A stretch of 64,000 bases of DNA from contig CAXXXO010000004.1 of NCBI GenBank assembly GCA_963674625.2, forward strand, positions 1 through 64,000. The letters run 5' to 3'. This DNA is from JALHFZ01 sp963674625 (GTDB lineage: Bacteria; Synergistota; Synergistia; Synergistales; Aminobacteriaceae). This document shows, in pieces, positions 9,129-18,524 of this stretch. The notes beneath the pieces are model-generated. The model had not been told where the DNA came from, did no database searches, and worked only from the letters and a program-made list of their open reading frames with translations. Position numbers and translations under genes: made by a program. The stretch's first letter is position 1. The number at the start of each line of letters is the position of its first letter.

Positions 9129-10868
9129 ATGTCAGTACTCAACCATCGCAGGGAACTCGGCAGCTCCATACGAAAGCTCATGGAAACAGACCCGGCCTTT
9201 CGTCCGGTCGCCTACATGTCCATGGAGATCGGCATCAAGGAATCCCTTCCGACCTACTCGGGAGGACTGGGAATCCTCGCGGGGGACATCCTGAAAAGCG
9301 CTGCCGACCTCGGGGTGCCTCTCATCGGACTCACCCTTCTCTACCGCAAGGGCTACTTTCAGCAGTCCTTCAACGCCGACGGATGGCAGGTCGAAAAACC
9401 TGTAGCCTGGCAGCCCGTGCAGGAGCTGACCCTCCTTCCCAACGAAGTTTCCCTTACCCTGCAGGGACGGGAGGTCCACGTCAGAGTCTGGATGCACGAA
9501 ATCGTGGGCAACACGGGATATCCCCTTCCGGTCTACTTCCTGGATACCGACTTTGACGTGAACCACCCTGACGACAGAAAACTCTCGTGGTATCTCTACG
9601 GCGGCGACCAGCTCTATCGTCTCTGCCAGGAGATGGTCCTCGGCGTGGGAGGGCTTCGGATGCTTCGGGACCTCGGCTACAACAATCTCGAGATCTTCCA
9701 CATGAACGAGGGGCACGCCGGCTTCATCACCCTCGAGCTCATGAGAGAGCAGGGATACTATGACCCCGAGAAGATCAAAGACCAGGTCATCTTCACGACC
9801 CATACCCCCGTCCCTGCCGGGCATGATTTCTTCCGGTTCGACCTTCTCGAAAAGGTCGTCTCCCAGGAGGCCCTGTCGAACCTGAAGCGGATGCTGCCGA
9901 ACTCAGACGGCGTCTCCATGACGGAACTCGGGATCCGGTTCAGCCGGTACGTCAACGCCGTCTCGAAAAAACATGCCGAGGTGAGCCGGAAGATGTTCGA
10001 TATGCCCGACATCGATTGGGTCACCAATGGAATTCATCCCGGAACATGGGTCAGCTCCGGAATGAGGCGCCTTTTCAATAACCACGTTCCGGGGTGGGAG
10101 AACGACCCGGGACGGCTCGTTCAGGCAGTGAAGATACCTCCGGAAGAGATCTGGACCGCCCACCAGGCGTCCAAAATGAGACTCCTCGCCGGCATCATGG
10201 AACAGACGGGCAAACAGCTCGAACCGGATGTGCTCACCATAGGCTTCGCGCGGCGGGCGGCTCAATACAAGCGGGCGGACCTTCTCCTCTCAAATCTCAA
10301 AAGGCTGGCGGAGGTCGGCGGAGGAAAGATTCAGCTTGTCTTCGCCGGGAAGGCCCATCCAAGGGACGACGGCGGCAAGGCCGTCCTTCAGAGACTTCTT
10401 GCCTCCTTCGAAAAGATCGGCACCATGATCCCCATGGTTTTTCTCGAAAATTACGACATGGACAAAGGAGCTCTCATCACCCAGGGGGTGGACCTCTGGC
10501 TCAATACTCCTATCCGGCCCCGGGAGGCCTCGGGGACCAGCGGGATGAAATGCGCCATCAACGGCGTGATGAACTTCTCCGTCCTCGACGGCTGGTGGAT
10601 CGAAGGTTGGATCGAGGACGTGACCGGATGGTCCATCGGCCCCGAGCCGAGCGAGCAGGACATGATGAACTACGATGAGTCCCTCGACGCTATCGACCTT
10701 TATGACAAACTCGAACACAAAATCATTCCAACGTATTATAATGACAGGGACAGGTGGATCTGGATGATGCAGCGCACCATTGCCCTGAACGGAAGCTTCT
10801 TCAACACCCACAGGGTGGTCCGGGAATACTGCGAAAAGGCCTACAGCGTTTCTTTTCGAGGGATGTGA
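9129..10868 (+). CDS. glgP: Alpha-glucan (glycogen) phosphorylase, short GT35 type
   Basis: This enzyme releases glucose-1-phosphate from glycogen with pyridoxal phosphate. The 579-residue length matches the short phosphorylases rather than the 800-residue E. coli type. E-A-S-G-T-S-G-M-K-C-A-I-N-G-V-M-N near residue 475 contains the PLP-binding lysine. S-G-G-L-G-I-L-A-G-D and F-H-M-N-E-G-H-A-G are further family blocks. ATG 9129 with GAGG 7 bases upstream is preferred to the in-frame TTG at 9117. It is followed by glgA after six bases. Confidence 0.93.
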   Translation: MSVLNHRRELGSSIRKLMETDPAFRPVAYMSMEIGIKESLPTYSGGLGILAGDILKSAADLGVPLIGLTLLYRKGYFQQSFNADGWQVEKPVAWQPVQELTLLPNEVSLTLQGREVHVRVWMHEIVGNTGYPLPVYFLDTDFDVNHPDDRKLSWYLYGGDQLYRLCQEMVLGVGGLRMLRDLGYNNLEIFHMNEGHAGFITLELMREQGYYDPEKIKDQVIFTTHTPVPAGHDFFRFDLLEKVVSQEALSNLKRMLPNSDGVSMTELGIRFSRYVNAVSKKHAEVSRKMFDMPDIDWVTNGIHPGTWVSSGMRRLFNNHVPGWENDPGRLVQAVKIPPEEIWTAHQASKMRLLAGIMEQTGKQLEPDVLTIGFARRAAQYKRADLLLSNLKRLAEVGGGKIQLVFAGKAHPRDDGGKAVLQRLLASFEKIGTMIPMVFLENYDMDKGALITQGVDLWLNTPIRPREASGTSGMKCAINGVMNFSVLDGWWIEGWIEDVTGWSIGPEPSEQDMMNYDESLDAIDLYDKLEHKIIPTYYNDRDRWIWMMQRTIALNGSFFNTHRVVREYCEKAYSVSFRGM

Positions 10869-10874
10869 TCTCCG

Positions 10875-12353
10875 ATGGACGGGCAAAAAGTCCCGCAGCC
10901 GCTGCGAGTGCTCCATGTAAGCCCCGAAATGGCCCCTTTCAGCAAGGTCGGCGGACTTGCTGACGTGGCCGGTTCTCTTCCTCCGGCTCTCAGAAATCAT
11001 GGAGTGGACTGCCGGGTGCTCACTCCCGCCTGGGAAGGGGTGCTCGATTTCATACGGGACAGGGGGTATCCTCTGACCCGGCTGCCCCGAAAGGCCGAGA
11101 TGGTCTTCCGATGGAAAATCATCAGAGGAACGGTGTGGAAATCCTGCTCTGAAGGGGTCCCCGTTTATTTTCTCGATCTTCCCGCCCTCTTCGGAACAGG
11201 AACGATCTATCCCCGGGACCTGACTCCGGACACGGTCCTTCCTTTTCTCTTCCTCTCCCTTGCGGCACTCGGCCTGCAGGAAGCCTCCCGGTGGACCCCC
11301 GATATTTTCCACGCTCACGACTGGGGGACGGCCCCTCTTTCCGCAGCGCTTGCCTGGCACCACCATTACCGGTACCTGGCGAAAGGCTGCAAAACGGTCT
11401 TTACGATTCATAACCTGGCCCACCAGGGCCTGCTGCCCCTGAATTCCCTCTGGGAATGGGGACTTGCCGATGATGCCGGAAGAATCGATTCCATGGAGTT
11501 CTTCGGCACGGGCAATCTTCTCAAGGGAGCCCTTGTGGCTTCCGATGCCGTCACCACCGTCAGCCCTTCCTACGCCAGGGAAATTCAGACCCGGGAAGGG
11601 GGGGAAGGGCTCGGAGGGGTTCTGTCGGACCTCGGTACGAAATTGACGGGAATTCTGAACGGCCTCGACGTGAAATACTGGAACCCTTCCTCGGACCCGC
11701 TGCTCCCTGCCCGGTATTCCCGGGAGAATATGACGGGAAAAGCCCTCTGCAGAAAAGAGCTTTTCTCCCGGGCCGGCTGGGAGGAGGAGAATCGTCCCCT
11801 TTTCGTCTCCGTAGGCCGGATGGCCGAACAGAAGGGGTTCTCCCTTCTTCTGCCTGTCCTGGAGGAAATGGCGAAGCGGAACTGGCGGATCTTCCTTCTC
11901 GGCACCGGAGAAGCTGAATATGAAAAGGGAGTGGCCGATGCGGCCCGGCGATGGCCCCGGAATGTCAGCACCTTCATCGGATACGACGAACCCCTTGCCC
12001 ATCTGGCGTACGCGGGCGGCGACTTCTTTCTCATGCCCTCCCGGTTCGAGCCCTGCGGCCTTTCCCAGCTCATCTCCCTCCGGTACGGAACGGTCCCCGT
12101 GGTCCGCGCCACCGGAGGCCTCGCCGACACGGTCATCCCCCTTTCCCGGGAAGACGGGAACGGCATCCTTTTCACCGACTATACCCCTGAGTCTCTTCTT
12201 TCGGCCATGGACGAAGCGGCCGCACTCTTCACGGATCAGAAGGTCCGGTACAGGGACCTTCAAATAAAAGGGATGGGTCAGGATTTTTCATGGAATGCCT
12301 CCGCCCCTGTCTACAGAGAGCTCTACGCGTCACTCTTCAGGGAAGGAAACTGA
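10875..12353 (+). CDS. glgA: Glycogen synthase (ADP-glucose type)
   Basis: GlgA extends alpha-1,4-glucan from ADP-glucose. The 492-residue GT5 protein shows the N-terminal K-V-G-G-L-A-D-V nucleotide-sugar loop (residues 23-30) and the C-terminal P-S-R-F-E-P-C-G-L-S-Q-L block with the catalytic Glu. It starts six bases after glgP with only a weak ribosome site, so translation is probably coupled. With glgC downstream it forms the synthesis half of the cluster. Confidence 0.95.
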   Translation: MDGQKVPQPLRVLHVSPEMAPFSKVGGLADVAGSLPPALRNHGVDCRVLTPAWEGVLDFIRDRGYPLTRLPRKAEMVFRWKIIRGTVWKSCSEGVPVYFLDLPALFGTGTIYPRDLTPDTVLPFLFLSLAALGLQEASRWTPDIFHAHDWGTAPLSAALAWHHHYRYLAKGCKTVFTIHNLAHQGLLPLNSLWEWGLADDAGRIDSMEFFGTGNLLKGALVASDAVTTVSPSYAREIQTREGGEGLGGVLSDLGTKLTGILNGLDVKYWNPSSDPLLPARYSRENMTGKALCRKELFSRAGWEEENRPLFVSVGRMAEQKGFSLLLPVLEEMAKRNWRIFLLGTGEAEYEKGVADAARRWPRNVSTFIGYDEPLAHLAYAGGDFFLMPSRFEPCGLSQLISLRYGTVPVVRATGGLADTVIPLSREDGNGILFTDYTPESLLSAMDEAAALFTDQKVRYRDLQIKGMGQDFSWNASAPVYRELYASLFREGN

Positions 12354-12412
12354 ACAGGCGGGGTAAGCGCGCTTTTTTCTGCAAATAAGGGACCGCAAAG
12401 GAGGAATGCACC

Positions 12413-13723
12413 ATGCAGGTGGGCAAATACGGTCGCACCCTTGGCATCATCCTCGCCGGAGGCAAGGGAGAAAGACTCATGCCTCTCACGAAGTACCGGG
12501 CAAAGCCCGCAGTTCATTTCGCCGCGAAATACCGGATCGTGGACTTTGCCCTGTCCAACCTCGTCAACAGCGGCATTTTTTCCGTCTATGTGCTCGTCCA
12601 GTTCAAAAGCCAGTCCCTGAACGAACATATCGAACGGGGATGGCAGTTCGGCGGAGCCCTTCGGGGAAGGGATTTCTTCGTCACTCTTGTCCCCGCCCAG
12701 ATGTGGAGAGGGGAGCACTGGTTTCAGGGAACGGCGGACGCGGTCTACCAGAACCTCCACCTTGTCACCCTCTACGACGCCGACCGGGTGTGCATCTTCG
12801 CCGCCGACCACGTATACAAGATGGACGTGGCCCAGATGCAGGAATATCACATGAACAAGGGGGCGGACATCACCGTCGCCGCCAATGTAGTACCCTCTTC
12901 CGAGGCAACCGCCTTCGGGGTCATCCATGTGGATGAAACGGGACGGATCGTTGACTTCGTCGAAAAACCCGAGAATCCCCCCGAAATTCCAGGAAAACCG
13001 GGGTTCAGCTACGTGTCCATGGGAAACTATATCTTCGAACGGGAGATCCTCGAAGAATCCCTCATAGAGGACGCCCGCCTTCCCACGAGCCACGATTTCG
13101 GCAGGGACATCATTCCCCGTCTCGTGGGGAAGGCCAGGATCTTCGCCTATGACTTCTCCACCAACATCCTTCCCGGCAAGGAGCAGTCGGGCTGCTGGAG
13201 AGAGGACAAGCCCTACTGGCGGGATGTGGGAACTATCAAGACCTACTGGCAGGCCCATATGGACCTTCTCCGATACGAGTCGGAGATGACCTTCTACAAC
13301 CCCCAGTGGCCCATTCGGACCGTCTCCTACGCCGACCCCCCGGCCTATGTCTGTCCCATGAAAGGCTTCTCATGCAACGTTCAAAGCACCCTTGCCGCTG
13401 AGGGAAGCCGCGTCCTCGGCGCCTCGGTGGTCCAGTCGGTCCTCTCCCGGAACTGCCTCATCATGGCCGGGTCCTCCATCGAGGAATCCCTCATCGGCGA
13501 CGGCGTCGTCGTGGGAGAAAATTGCCGCCTTCGCCGGGTAATCGTTGACAGCCACAGCGTCATTCCCTCGAACACGGAGATCGGCTTCGATCCCGAGAGG
13601 GACAGGGAACGGTTTACCATCGATCCGGGCAGCGGGATCGTGGTGATCGGTATGCCGAAAATGCAGCTCCGCAAATCCATCGACAGCCCGAAGGGAAATT
13701 TCGACTGGTCAAGCTTCAGTTGA
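12413..13723 (+). CDS. glgC: Glucose-1-phosphate adenylyltransferase
   Basis: GlgC makes ADP-glucose, the committed step of glycogen synthesis. The 436-residue product has the nucleotidyltransferase start L-A-G-G-K-G-E-R-L-M-P-L-T (residues 14-26), K-P-A-V-H-F-A-A-K-Y-R-I-V-D-F-A-L-S-N, and a C-terminal left-handed beta-helix (hexapeptide-like) region. AAAGGAGG precedes the ATG by 8 bases. It is the last gene before a strong terminator. Confidence 0.96.
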   Translation: MQVGKYGRTLGIILAGGKGERLMPLTKYRAKPAVHFAAKYRIVDFALSNLVNSGIFSVYVLVQFKSQSLNEHIERGWQFGGALRGRDFFVTLVPAQMWRGEHWFQGTADAVYQNLHLVTLYDADRVCIFAADHVYKMDVAQMQEYHMNKGADITVAANVVPSSEATAFGVIHVDETGRIVDFVEKPENPPEIPGKPGFSYVSMGNYIFEREILEESLIEDARLPTSHDFGRDIIPRLVGKARIFAYDFSTNILPGKEQSGCWREDKPYWRDVGTIKTYWQAHMDLLRYESEMTFYNPQWPIRTVSYADPPAYVCPMKGFSCNVQSTLAAEGSRVLGASVVQSVLSRNCLIMAGSSIEESLIGDGVVVGENCRLRRVIVDSHSVIPSNTEIGFDPERDRERFTIDPGSGIVVIGMPKMQLRKSIDSPKGNFDWSSFS

Positions 13724-13740
13724 AATTTTTCCCCTTCCCC

Positions 13741-13800
13741 ACAGACAAAAGAGGGAGCGCTGAAAAAGTGAAGCGCTCCCTCTTTTGTCTGTATTTTTTT
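13741..13800. terminator. Terminator after glgC, shared with the convergent gene
   Basis: Arms of 21 bases (13741-13761 and 13772-13792, ACAGACAAAAGAGGGAGCGC...) form a perfect stem and are followed by a run of T. A-rich bases in the left arm also suit the convergent minus-strand gene ending at 13805. Confidence 0.85.
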
Positions 13801-13804
13801 GGTA

Positions 13805-14218
13805 TCAGTATTTTCTTGGGTTGGCGGGATCGTAAGGAGTTCCCGGGATCACCGGCCTGCCCGTGGCATCATACGCATCGGCGGGACGGTCATAGGCAGA
13901 ATGTTCGTCATCGTCATCGGTGACGCTGTCCACCATATCCTTCATGGATTCTTTCATTGAGTTCCAGGCACGCTCCACTCCGTCCTTGAAGTTTTCCCAG
14001 CCGCTTTCGTCAGCATCGTCCATCTCCCGGAGACGGGCTTTCGTCTCAGCGACGCGCATCTCGAGCTCGTCGATCTGCCTGCGGTACAGGAGGGCGGCCT
14101 CGGCTGACGCCATATTCGCTTTCTCCCTGAGGTGTTCGAGCTTCGACTTGGCCATCTCGAGTTCAGCCTGAACTTTTTCCCTGTAGGTTCCCCTGGCATA
14201 GGTATTTTTTATATTCAT
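13805..14218 (-). CDS. Coiled-coil protein of the stress-associated Sll1863 type
   Basis: The 137-residue soluble protein is a long heptad coiled coil (residues about 12-75) with a tail rich in Asp and Pro. The pattern Y-R-E-K-V-Q-A-E-L-E-M-A-K-S-K-L-E-H-L near the start matches small coiled-coil proteins annotated as stress-response in many bacteria. It is the third gene of a small operon with a GlsB-like and a small two-helix protein, 24 bases behind the former. Function beyond an envelope or stress association is unknown. Confidence 0.6.
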   Translation of the reverse strand: MNIKNTYARGTYREKVQAELEMAKSKLEHLREKANMASAEAALLYRRQIDELEMRVAETKARLREMDDADESGWENFKDGVERAWNSMKESMKDMVDSVTDDDDEHSAYDRPADAYDATGRPVIPGTPYDPANPRKY

Positions 14219-14242
14219 AGGGATCTCTCCTTTTCATCAAGA

Positions 14243-14491
14243 TTATGCTTTTTTTCCGAACAGCCGCACAAGGAAGAGCAGAACAAAGGCTCCCCCGGCG
14301 GCTGCAAGAACGGTTCCTATCAATCCGATGGCGACAATGGCGAGCATCTTGAGCAGAAAGCCCGCAAGAAGGGCCCCCACGACGCCGATGAAAATATTCC
14401 CGACGAGACCGAACCCGCTTCCCCTCAGCACGACTCCGGCCAGCCAGCCAGCGATTCCCCCGACGATTATCAGGATAAGGAAGCTGATCAT
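14243..14491 (-). CDS. GlsB/YeaQ/YmgE-family small membrane protein
   Basis: The 82-residue product is almost wholly hydrophobic, with three helices rich in Gly. The family core G-G-I-A-G-W-L-A-G and G-F-G-L-V-G-N-I-F-I-G-V-V-G-A-L-L-A-G is clear. The family is linked to general or envelope stress and was once called transglycosylase-associated. It shares an operon with the coiled-coil protein downstream and the two-helix protein upstream. Confidence 0.85.
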   Translation of the reverse strand: MISFLILIIVGGIAGWLAGVVLRGSGFGLVGNIFIGVVGALLAGFLLKMLAIVAIGLIGTVLAAAGGAFVLLFLVRLFGKKA

Positions 14492-14561
14492 GATCTCTCA
14501 CCTTCTATCTCCAAGAAAGATATGTTGAAAAAATTCTCTTTTTTCTTCTGGACTGTTTCCT

Positions 14562-14789
14562 TTATCGGGACCGGCCGCCCGCAAGAAGCATGGCTCCCCC
14601 GGCAAGGATGGCCCCCGCACTAGCCCAGACAGGCACTGCAACGCGGTTCTTCTCCTTCACGGATATTTCAACGGGGCCCACCTTGGCGTCATGGGTTTGC
14701 TCGGTAAAACTGAAGCCCCCTGAGATCAGGCCGAAAAGTCCGGCAAGGATCAGAATAACTCCGATTATTTTAAATGGCTTCATCTTCAT
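14562..14789 (-). CDS. Small two-helix membrane protein (DUF3185-like)
   Basis: The 75-residue product has a hydrophobic helix at 7-25, a short exported loop with V-G-P-V-E-I-S-V, and a second helix at 51-70 ending in G-G-R-S-R. This layout matches DUF3185-like proteins, which have no assigned function. It is the first gene of a three-gene unit and follows an extended -10 promoter 26 bases upstream. Confidence 0.6.
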   Translation of the reverse strand: MKMKPFKIIGVILILAGLFGLISGGFSFTEQTHDAKVGPVEISVKEKNRVAVPVWASAGAILAGGAMLLAGGRSR

Positions 14790-14814
14790 TCCTCCATTTC
14801 TGAAATCCAGCCTT

Positions 14815-14823
14815 ACTATAACA
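14815..14823 (-). promoter_or_regulatory. Extended -10 promoter for the small stress-type operon
   Basis: The minus strand reads TGT-TATAGT (14823-14815), an extended -10 with five of six matches and no good -35. Transcription would start near 14808. The same block, ATGTTATA(A/G)T, precedes the AsmA-like gene at 18522-18514. Confidence 0.5.
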
Positions 14824-14929
14824 TTTAAGGAAGGAAAGGTGGAGTTTTGCTCCTTTTAGTTCATAATTTTTATTGCTTAGTCATCCAATACGGAGAGGTT
14901 TTCCTCATTTTTCTCAACAGGCACAGATG

Positions 14930-14959
14930 AAAAACGGAGGAGTTTCAGAAACTCCTCCG
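14930..14959 (-). terminator. Terminator of the AsmA-like gene
   Basis: On the minus strand CGGAGGAGTTT (14959-14949), loop of three, AAACTCCTCCG (14945-14935), then TTTT (14934-14931). An 11-base perfect stem with a short U run, 17 bases after the stop codon. Confidence 0.8.
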
Positions 14960-14975
14960 CAGAAATCGTTTTTAT

Positions 14976-17900
14976 TTATTTGAAAATCGCATCGAGCAGC
15001 TTTTCCTTGAGAAGGTCCTCCGGTTTTTTTGGCTGCACCTCCTGCTGGGGGGGATTTACGGGAGATGTGTCCGGCGGAGGCACGGGGGCCGGCGTGAAGT
15101 CGGAGGGAGAAACGGGAGCAGGAGAAGGGGCAGGAGCCGGTGACGGAGCAGGCTGACTCGGCTTTACGATCTGTTCAAGGATTTTCTGCTCTATGGACTT
15201 GGGAGGCTGCACCGGAGCGGGTACCGTCGGAGTCGTCTGGGACCCCGCCGCTCCCGGGGCGACCTTGAGATTCGACATTTTCGGGTCATCCATGGTGCCC
15301 CCGATCCGGAAGGAAATATCTCTGAAATCGGCTGTTTCAAGGCCCTGCTGAGCCCCTCCGAGAATCCCCTTGAGGGCATCCTCGAGGGAGCCGGCGGTGA
15401 GCCCTCCTATGGCCCCTCCGGCAAAGGCGTTGAGAATCTGGAGGTTGACCTTGCCCGCCGCCTGGAGATCGAGGGCCCCCTTCGGGCCTACGGGCCCCTG
15501 GGCGGTAAGATAGTTGTAGAGCCGGTCATTCGCCGGTGCCGTGGCCTCCGTCCCCTTTTCCAGGATGATTTTTCCGGTACTGAGAGTAAAGGGGATGACC
15601 ACCCGTTCATACCGCACTCCCGATGATCCGTAGAGAGCAGTTGCAACCTGAAGGCCCCGGAAGCCGGAGACCGCTCCCGAGCCGATGGTCGCCTTTCCCT
15701 TACCCGTATAGGTCAGATTCGGCGACAGGCTTCCCGAAAGGGAGGCTTCTCCCCGGGCGGTGCCGGTCACGGAGCCGTCGAGGCCTCCGGTATAGGCCTG
15801 GAGAAGCGAGTTGACGTCCACCCCGTTGAAGGTCAGGTTTTCGGTGAACTTCATGGTGTCCATGTTCAGGGTTTCGTTCGAGCGGATCGTGCCGCCGTAG
15901 AAGGTCCCGGTGGCGCCCCTGGTTGCCAGGGCCGTTCCGTCCAGTACAAGAGGAGCGTTGATATTTGTCATCTTCAGCCCCATGGCGGTGATCTCCGGTG
16001 AAGTGAGAACCCCTTCTCCCTTGCCGGATGTTCCGGCAAACCGGCCTTTGAAGGATCCGTTCACCCTTCCGGTGATCCCCAGGGCGGCCGCATTGGCCAT
16101 TCCCGATGTCAGGGCCTTAAGGTCCAGATCCTTCGCCGCCATGTCGACGGTGACCGAAGGAGAGCCCTTCAGATCGGCCGTCCCGGTGCCCGAGAGAGAC
16201 CCTCCGCCGAACCGGGCCGAGAAACTGTCTATGGTCATTTTTTCCGCGCTGCCGGTCAGTGAGAGGGCAACATCCGTGCCCGCCATTCCTGCGGCGGAAA
16301 CCCGGGGAGAGGTTGCCTGAAGGCTGACCGAAGGATTGGCGAGGGGTCCCTTCACTGAAACGGTTCCGTCAACGGCACCGCCCAGGGGCATGCCTGACCC
16401 GGCTGCCGCGGAAAGGGCGGCGAGATCCGCACCCTTGACATCAATGTTCAGATCAATTGCCCCCTGGTTCTGCCCTGCGGGGAGGGCGATCGTTCCGCCT
16501 CCCGAGAGAGACCCCTTGCCGCTCGAGGCGGTGAGGGAGGTAATGTTCAGGGTGGATCCGGTCTTTTTGATCTTCCCCGCCAGGTTCGACAGGGCAATAT
16601 CCATAACTGTGGCCGACCCGGCGGAGAGAACAAGATCGAGGTCAGCTTTACCCAGGGCGGCCGGATCTCCTGCCAGGGTTGTATCGGCCTTCACGTCCTT
16701 CAGGGTGGCAATACCCATGACGCCGAGGCTCGGGGAGGTGAGGCTGAGGTCGATCTTCGGAGAGGCGGTCGTTCCGGTTATTTTCCCCTGTCCGCTCACC
16801 GTTCCCTTGAGGTCATAATCCCCTATGCCCGGGACGAAGGCGGAGAGTGTCCCGGGCTGAATCTTTTCAACAGAGACGGTCAGGTTCAGCTTTTGATCGG
16901 GTCCGAAAGTTCCCGTGGCGGAGAGAGGAGTTCCTCTCACCAGAGCCGAGGCCCGTTCAATGGCGACCTGCTCCCCTTTGAGAGCGAAGACCGCAACGGG
17001 ATTTACCAGAACTTCCGTTTTCACCGAGAGCTTGTCGCTCCAGATTTTCCCTGAGATCTGGGGGGAAGCGGCTGTCCCCTTGATAACGAAATCTCCGTTG
17101 GCCTTTCCTCCGGGAGCGAGCTCTTTCATCTTGGGGAAGAGCTTCGCCGCTGAGGCGAGATTAAAAGAACGGATGTTTGCAGTCAGGTTCAGCTTCGGAG
17201 CAGTCATATAGTCGTTCACTGTTCCCTGCACGGTGACCGGAGCGCCTTCGAAGCTGGATTTGCCGCTCACCTTCGCCTCTTCGGGGGAGATCTTCACCTG
17301 GGCTGCAGTATCGCTGACCGTGTATCCGTAGGCACTGATCACGGGGGCGCTGAACTCGACCACTCCGTCGAGTTTCGCTGAAGTTCCCGCCAAATTGATG
17401 GTGAACTTGTCCACTTCTCCGGTGATGTCAGCCAGCTGGGGATAGAGCTTGTTGAGCTTCCCGATATCGATCTTCGTGCCTGAAAGGACAAGGTCCACAC
17501 CGGGGGCATCTTGCCCCATGGCCAGGGTCATCCTCCCCTTGAGGGGCATGGAGAGCACCCGGGCGTCGAGGTCCGTCACGGCGAGCTTCTTTTCCGCGAA
17601 GGCCCATTTCCCCTTCACAGACTCCACGGGGTAGCCGAGAAGTGATTTCCCCTGGTAGTCCACGGTCCCCGCAAGGACGGGGGCGTTCCATTGACCCTTT
17701 CCGGTGAAGGACGCCGACACCTTTCCGTCGAAACCTTCGGGAGGAACAACGGGCCAGAAGGCTATGAGCTCTTTCAGATCGAGCCCTTTGGCCTCACCGG
17801 CCACATCGAGTTCGGGGGCCACATTTCCTGAAGCGGAAAGGCTCCCCTCTCCCACTTTCAGATCGAGAGCTGTTATCCTCACAGCGGGGCCGTCCACCGA

Positions 17901-18443
17901 GCCGGACACCTTCCCCTTCACTGGAACGGCATTGACGGTCATATCCACATCGGAAGCGATCGACTTTCCGCTGAAGGACAGCGCCAGGGTGTTAACCTTT
18001 GCCGCCGCCCACCGAGAGGAGATGGTGCTGTTTTCAAGCATGACTTTTTCCACAGGCATATCCCCGCCTCCGCCGGAAAAGTCCATGGCGGCGACCTGGG
18101 CCGCAAGCCTGTCGGCGTCAAGGTTCACGTCTCCCAGGGAGAGAAGGTCGAGCTTCGGGGAACCTGAAAGCAGAGACGAGATCTTGACCTTCGCTCCCAT
18201 GTACCCTGCGGCCAGGAGGGGTTTATCTTCCTTCACTATGGCCACATCTTCAAGGGTGTACCCCTTGAAGGGGTTGCCCCGGACTCCGCCCACGGTGAGT
18301 TCGGCGCCCATCATTTCACGGATGGCCTCCCGGGCTTTCGACACCACCAGGGGACCTCCGAAATCCATGCTGGCCCCGATGAGCAGAACGCCCGCAAGAG
18401 CGATGACCGCAAAGACGGCTATGAGCATTTTATTTTTTTTCAT
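14976..18443 (-). CDS. Giant AsmA/TamB-like envelope protein
   Basis: The 1155-residue protein has one N-terminal helix (residues 5-27) and then about 1000 residues of repeating short beta strands typical of AsmA/TamB-like proteins, for example repeated patterns of the form G-S-L-S-A-S-G. Such proteins are thought to form long grooves that carry phospholipid between membranes in diderms. The C-terminal 110 residues are rich in Pro, Ala and Ser (P-A-P-S-P-A-P-A-P), which could cross peptidoglycan or bind a partner, and end in a short Lys-rich helix. No outer-membrane BamA-like partner gene is adjacent. The gene has its own promoter and terminator. The fold call is confident; cargo and partners are unknown. 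Confidence 0.75.
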   Translation of the reverse strand: MKKNKMLIAVFAVIALAGVLLIGASMDFGGPLVVSKAREAIREMMGAELTVGGVRGNPFKGYTLEDVAIVKEDKPLLAAGYMGAKVKISSLLSGSPKLDLLSLGDVNLDADRLAAQVAAMDFSGGGGDMPVEKVMLENSTISSRWAAAKVNTLALSFSGKSIASDVDMTVNAVPVKGKVSGSVDGPAVRITALDLKVGEGSLSASGNVAPELDVAGEAKGLDLKELIAFWPVVPPEGFDGKVSASFTGKGQWNAPVLAGTVDYQGKSLLGYPVESVKGKWAFAEKKLAVTDLDARVLSMPLKGRMTLAMGQDAPGVDLVLSGTKIDIGKLNKLYPQLADITGEVDKFTINLAGTSAKLDGVVEFSAPVISAYGYTVSDTAAQVKISPEEAKVSGKSSFEGAPVTVQGTVNDYMTAPKLNLTANIRSFNLASAAKLFPKMKELAPGGKANGDFVIKGTAASPQISGKIWSDKLSVKTEVLVNPVAVFALKGEQVAIERASALVRGTPLSATGTFGPDQKLNLTVSVEKIQPGTLSAFVPGIGDYDLKGTVSGQGKITGTTASPKIDLSLTSPSLGVMGIATLKDVKADTTLAGDPAALGKADLDLVLSAGSATVMDIALSNLAGKIKKTGSTLNITSLTASSGKGSLSGGGTIALPAGQNQGAIDLNIDVKGADLAALSAAAGSGMPLGGAVDGTVSVKGPLANPSVSLQATSPRVSAAGMAGTDVALSLTGSAEKMTIDSFSARFGGGSLSGTGTADLKGSPSVTVDMAAKDLDLKALTSGMANAAALGITGRVNGSFKGRFAGTSGKGEGVLTSPEITAMGLKMTNINAPLVLDGTALATRGATGTFYGGTIRSNETLNMDTMKFTENLTFNGVDVNSLLQAYTGGLDGSVTGTARGEASLSGSLSPNLTYTGKGKATIGSGAVSGFRGLQVATALYGSSGVRYERVVIPFTLSTGKIILEKGTEATAPANDRLYNYLTAQGPVGPKGALDLQAAGKVNLQILNAFAGGAIGGLTAGSLEDALKGILGGAQQGLETADFRDISFRIGGTMDDPKMSNLKVAPGAAGSQTTPTVPAPVQPPKSIEQKILEQIVKPSQPAPSPAPAPSPAPVSPSDFTPAPVPPPDTSPVNPPQQEVQPKKPEDLLKEKLLDAIFK

Positions 18444-18513
18444 GGTGAGGCCTCCCTTTCGGCCCCCCGTGTTTTGTGGTCCGTCAGAGGGCAGAATTTA
18501 TTTTTACCTTTTA

Positions 18514-18522
18514 ATTATAACA
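18514..18522 (-). promoter_or_regulatory. Extended -10 promoter for the AsmA-like gene
   Basis: The minus strand reads TG-T-TATAAT (18522-18514), a perfect extended -10. It lies just behind and partly inside the dapF stop region and gives a leader of about 64 bases. A -35-like TTGAAG is 19 bases further upstream. Confidence 0.6.
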
Positions 18523-18524
18523 TT

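Noticed and set aside
10290..12263. A 657-codon open frame on the minus strand opposite glgA and glgP
   Set aside because: It is the antisense shadow of two clear genes in GC-rich DNA, has no family pattern and is low in hydrophobic periodicity.
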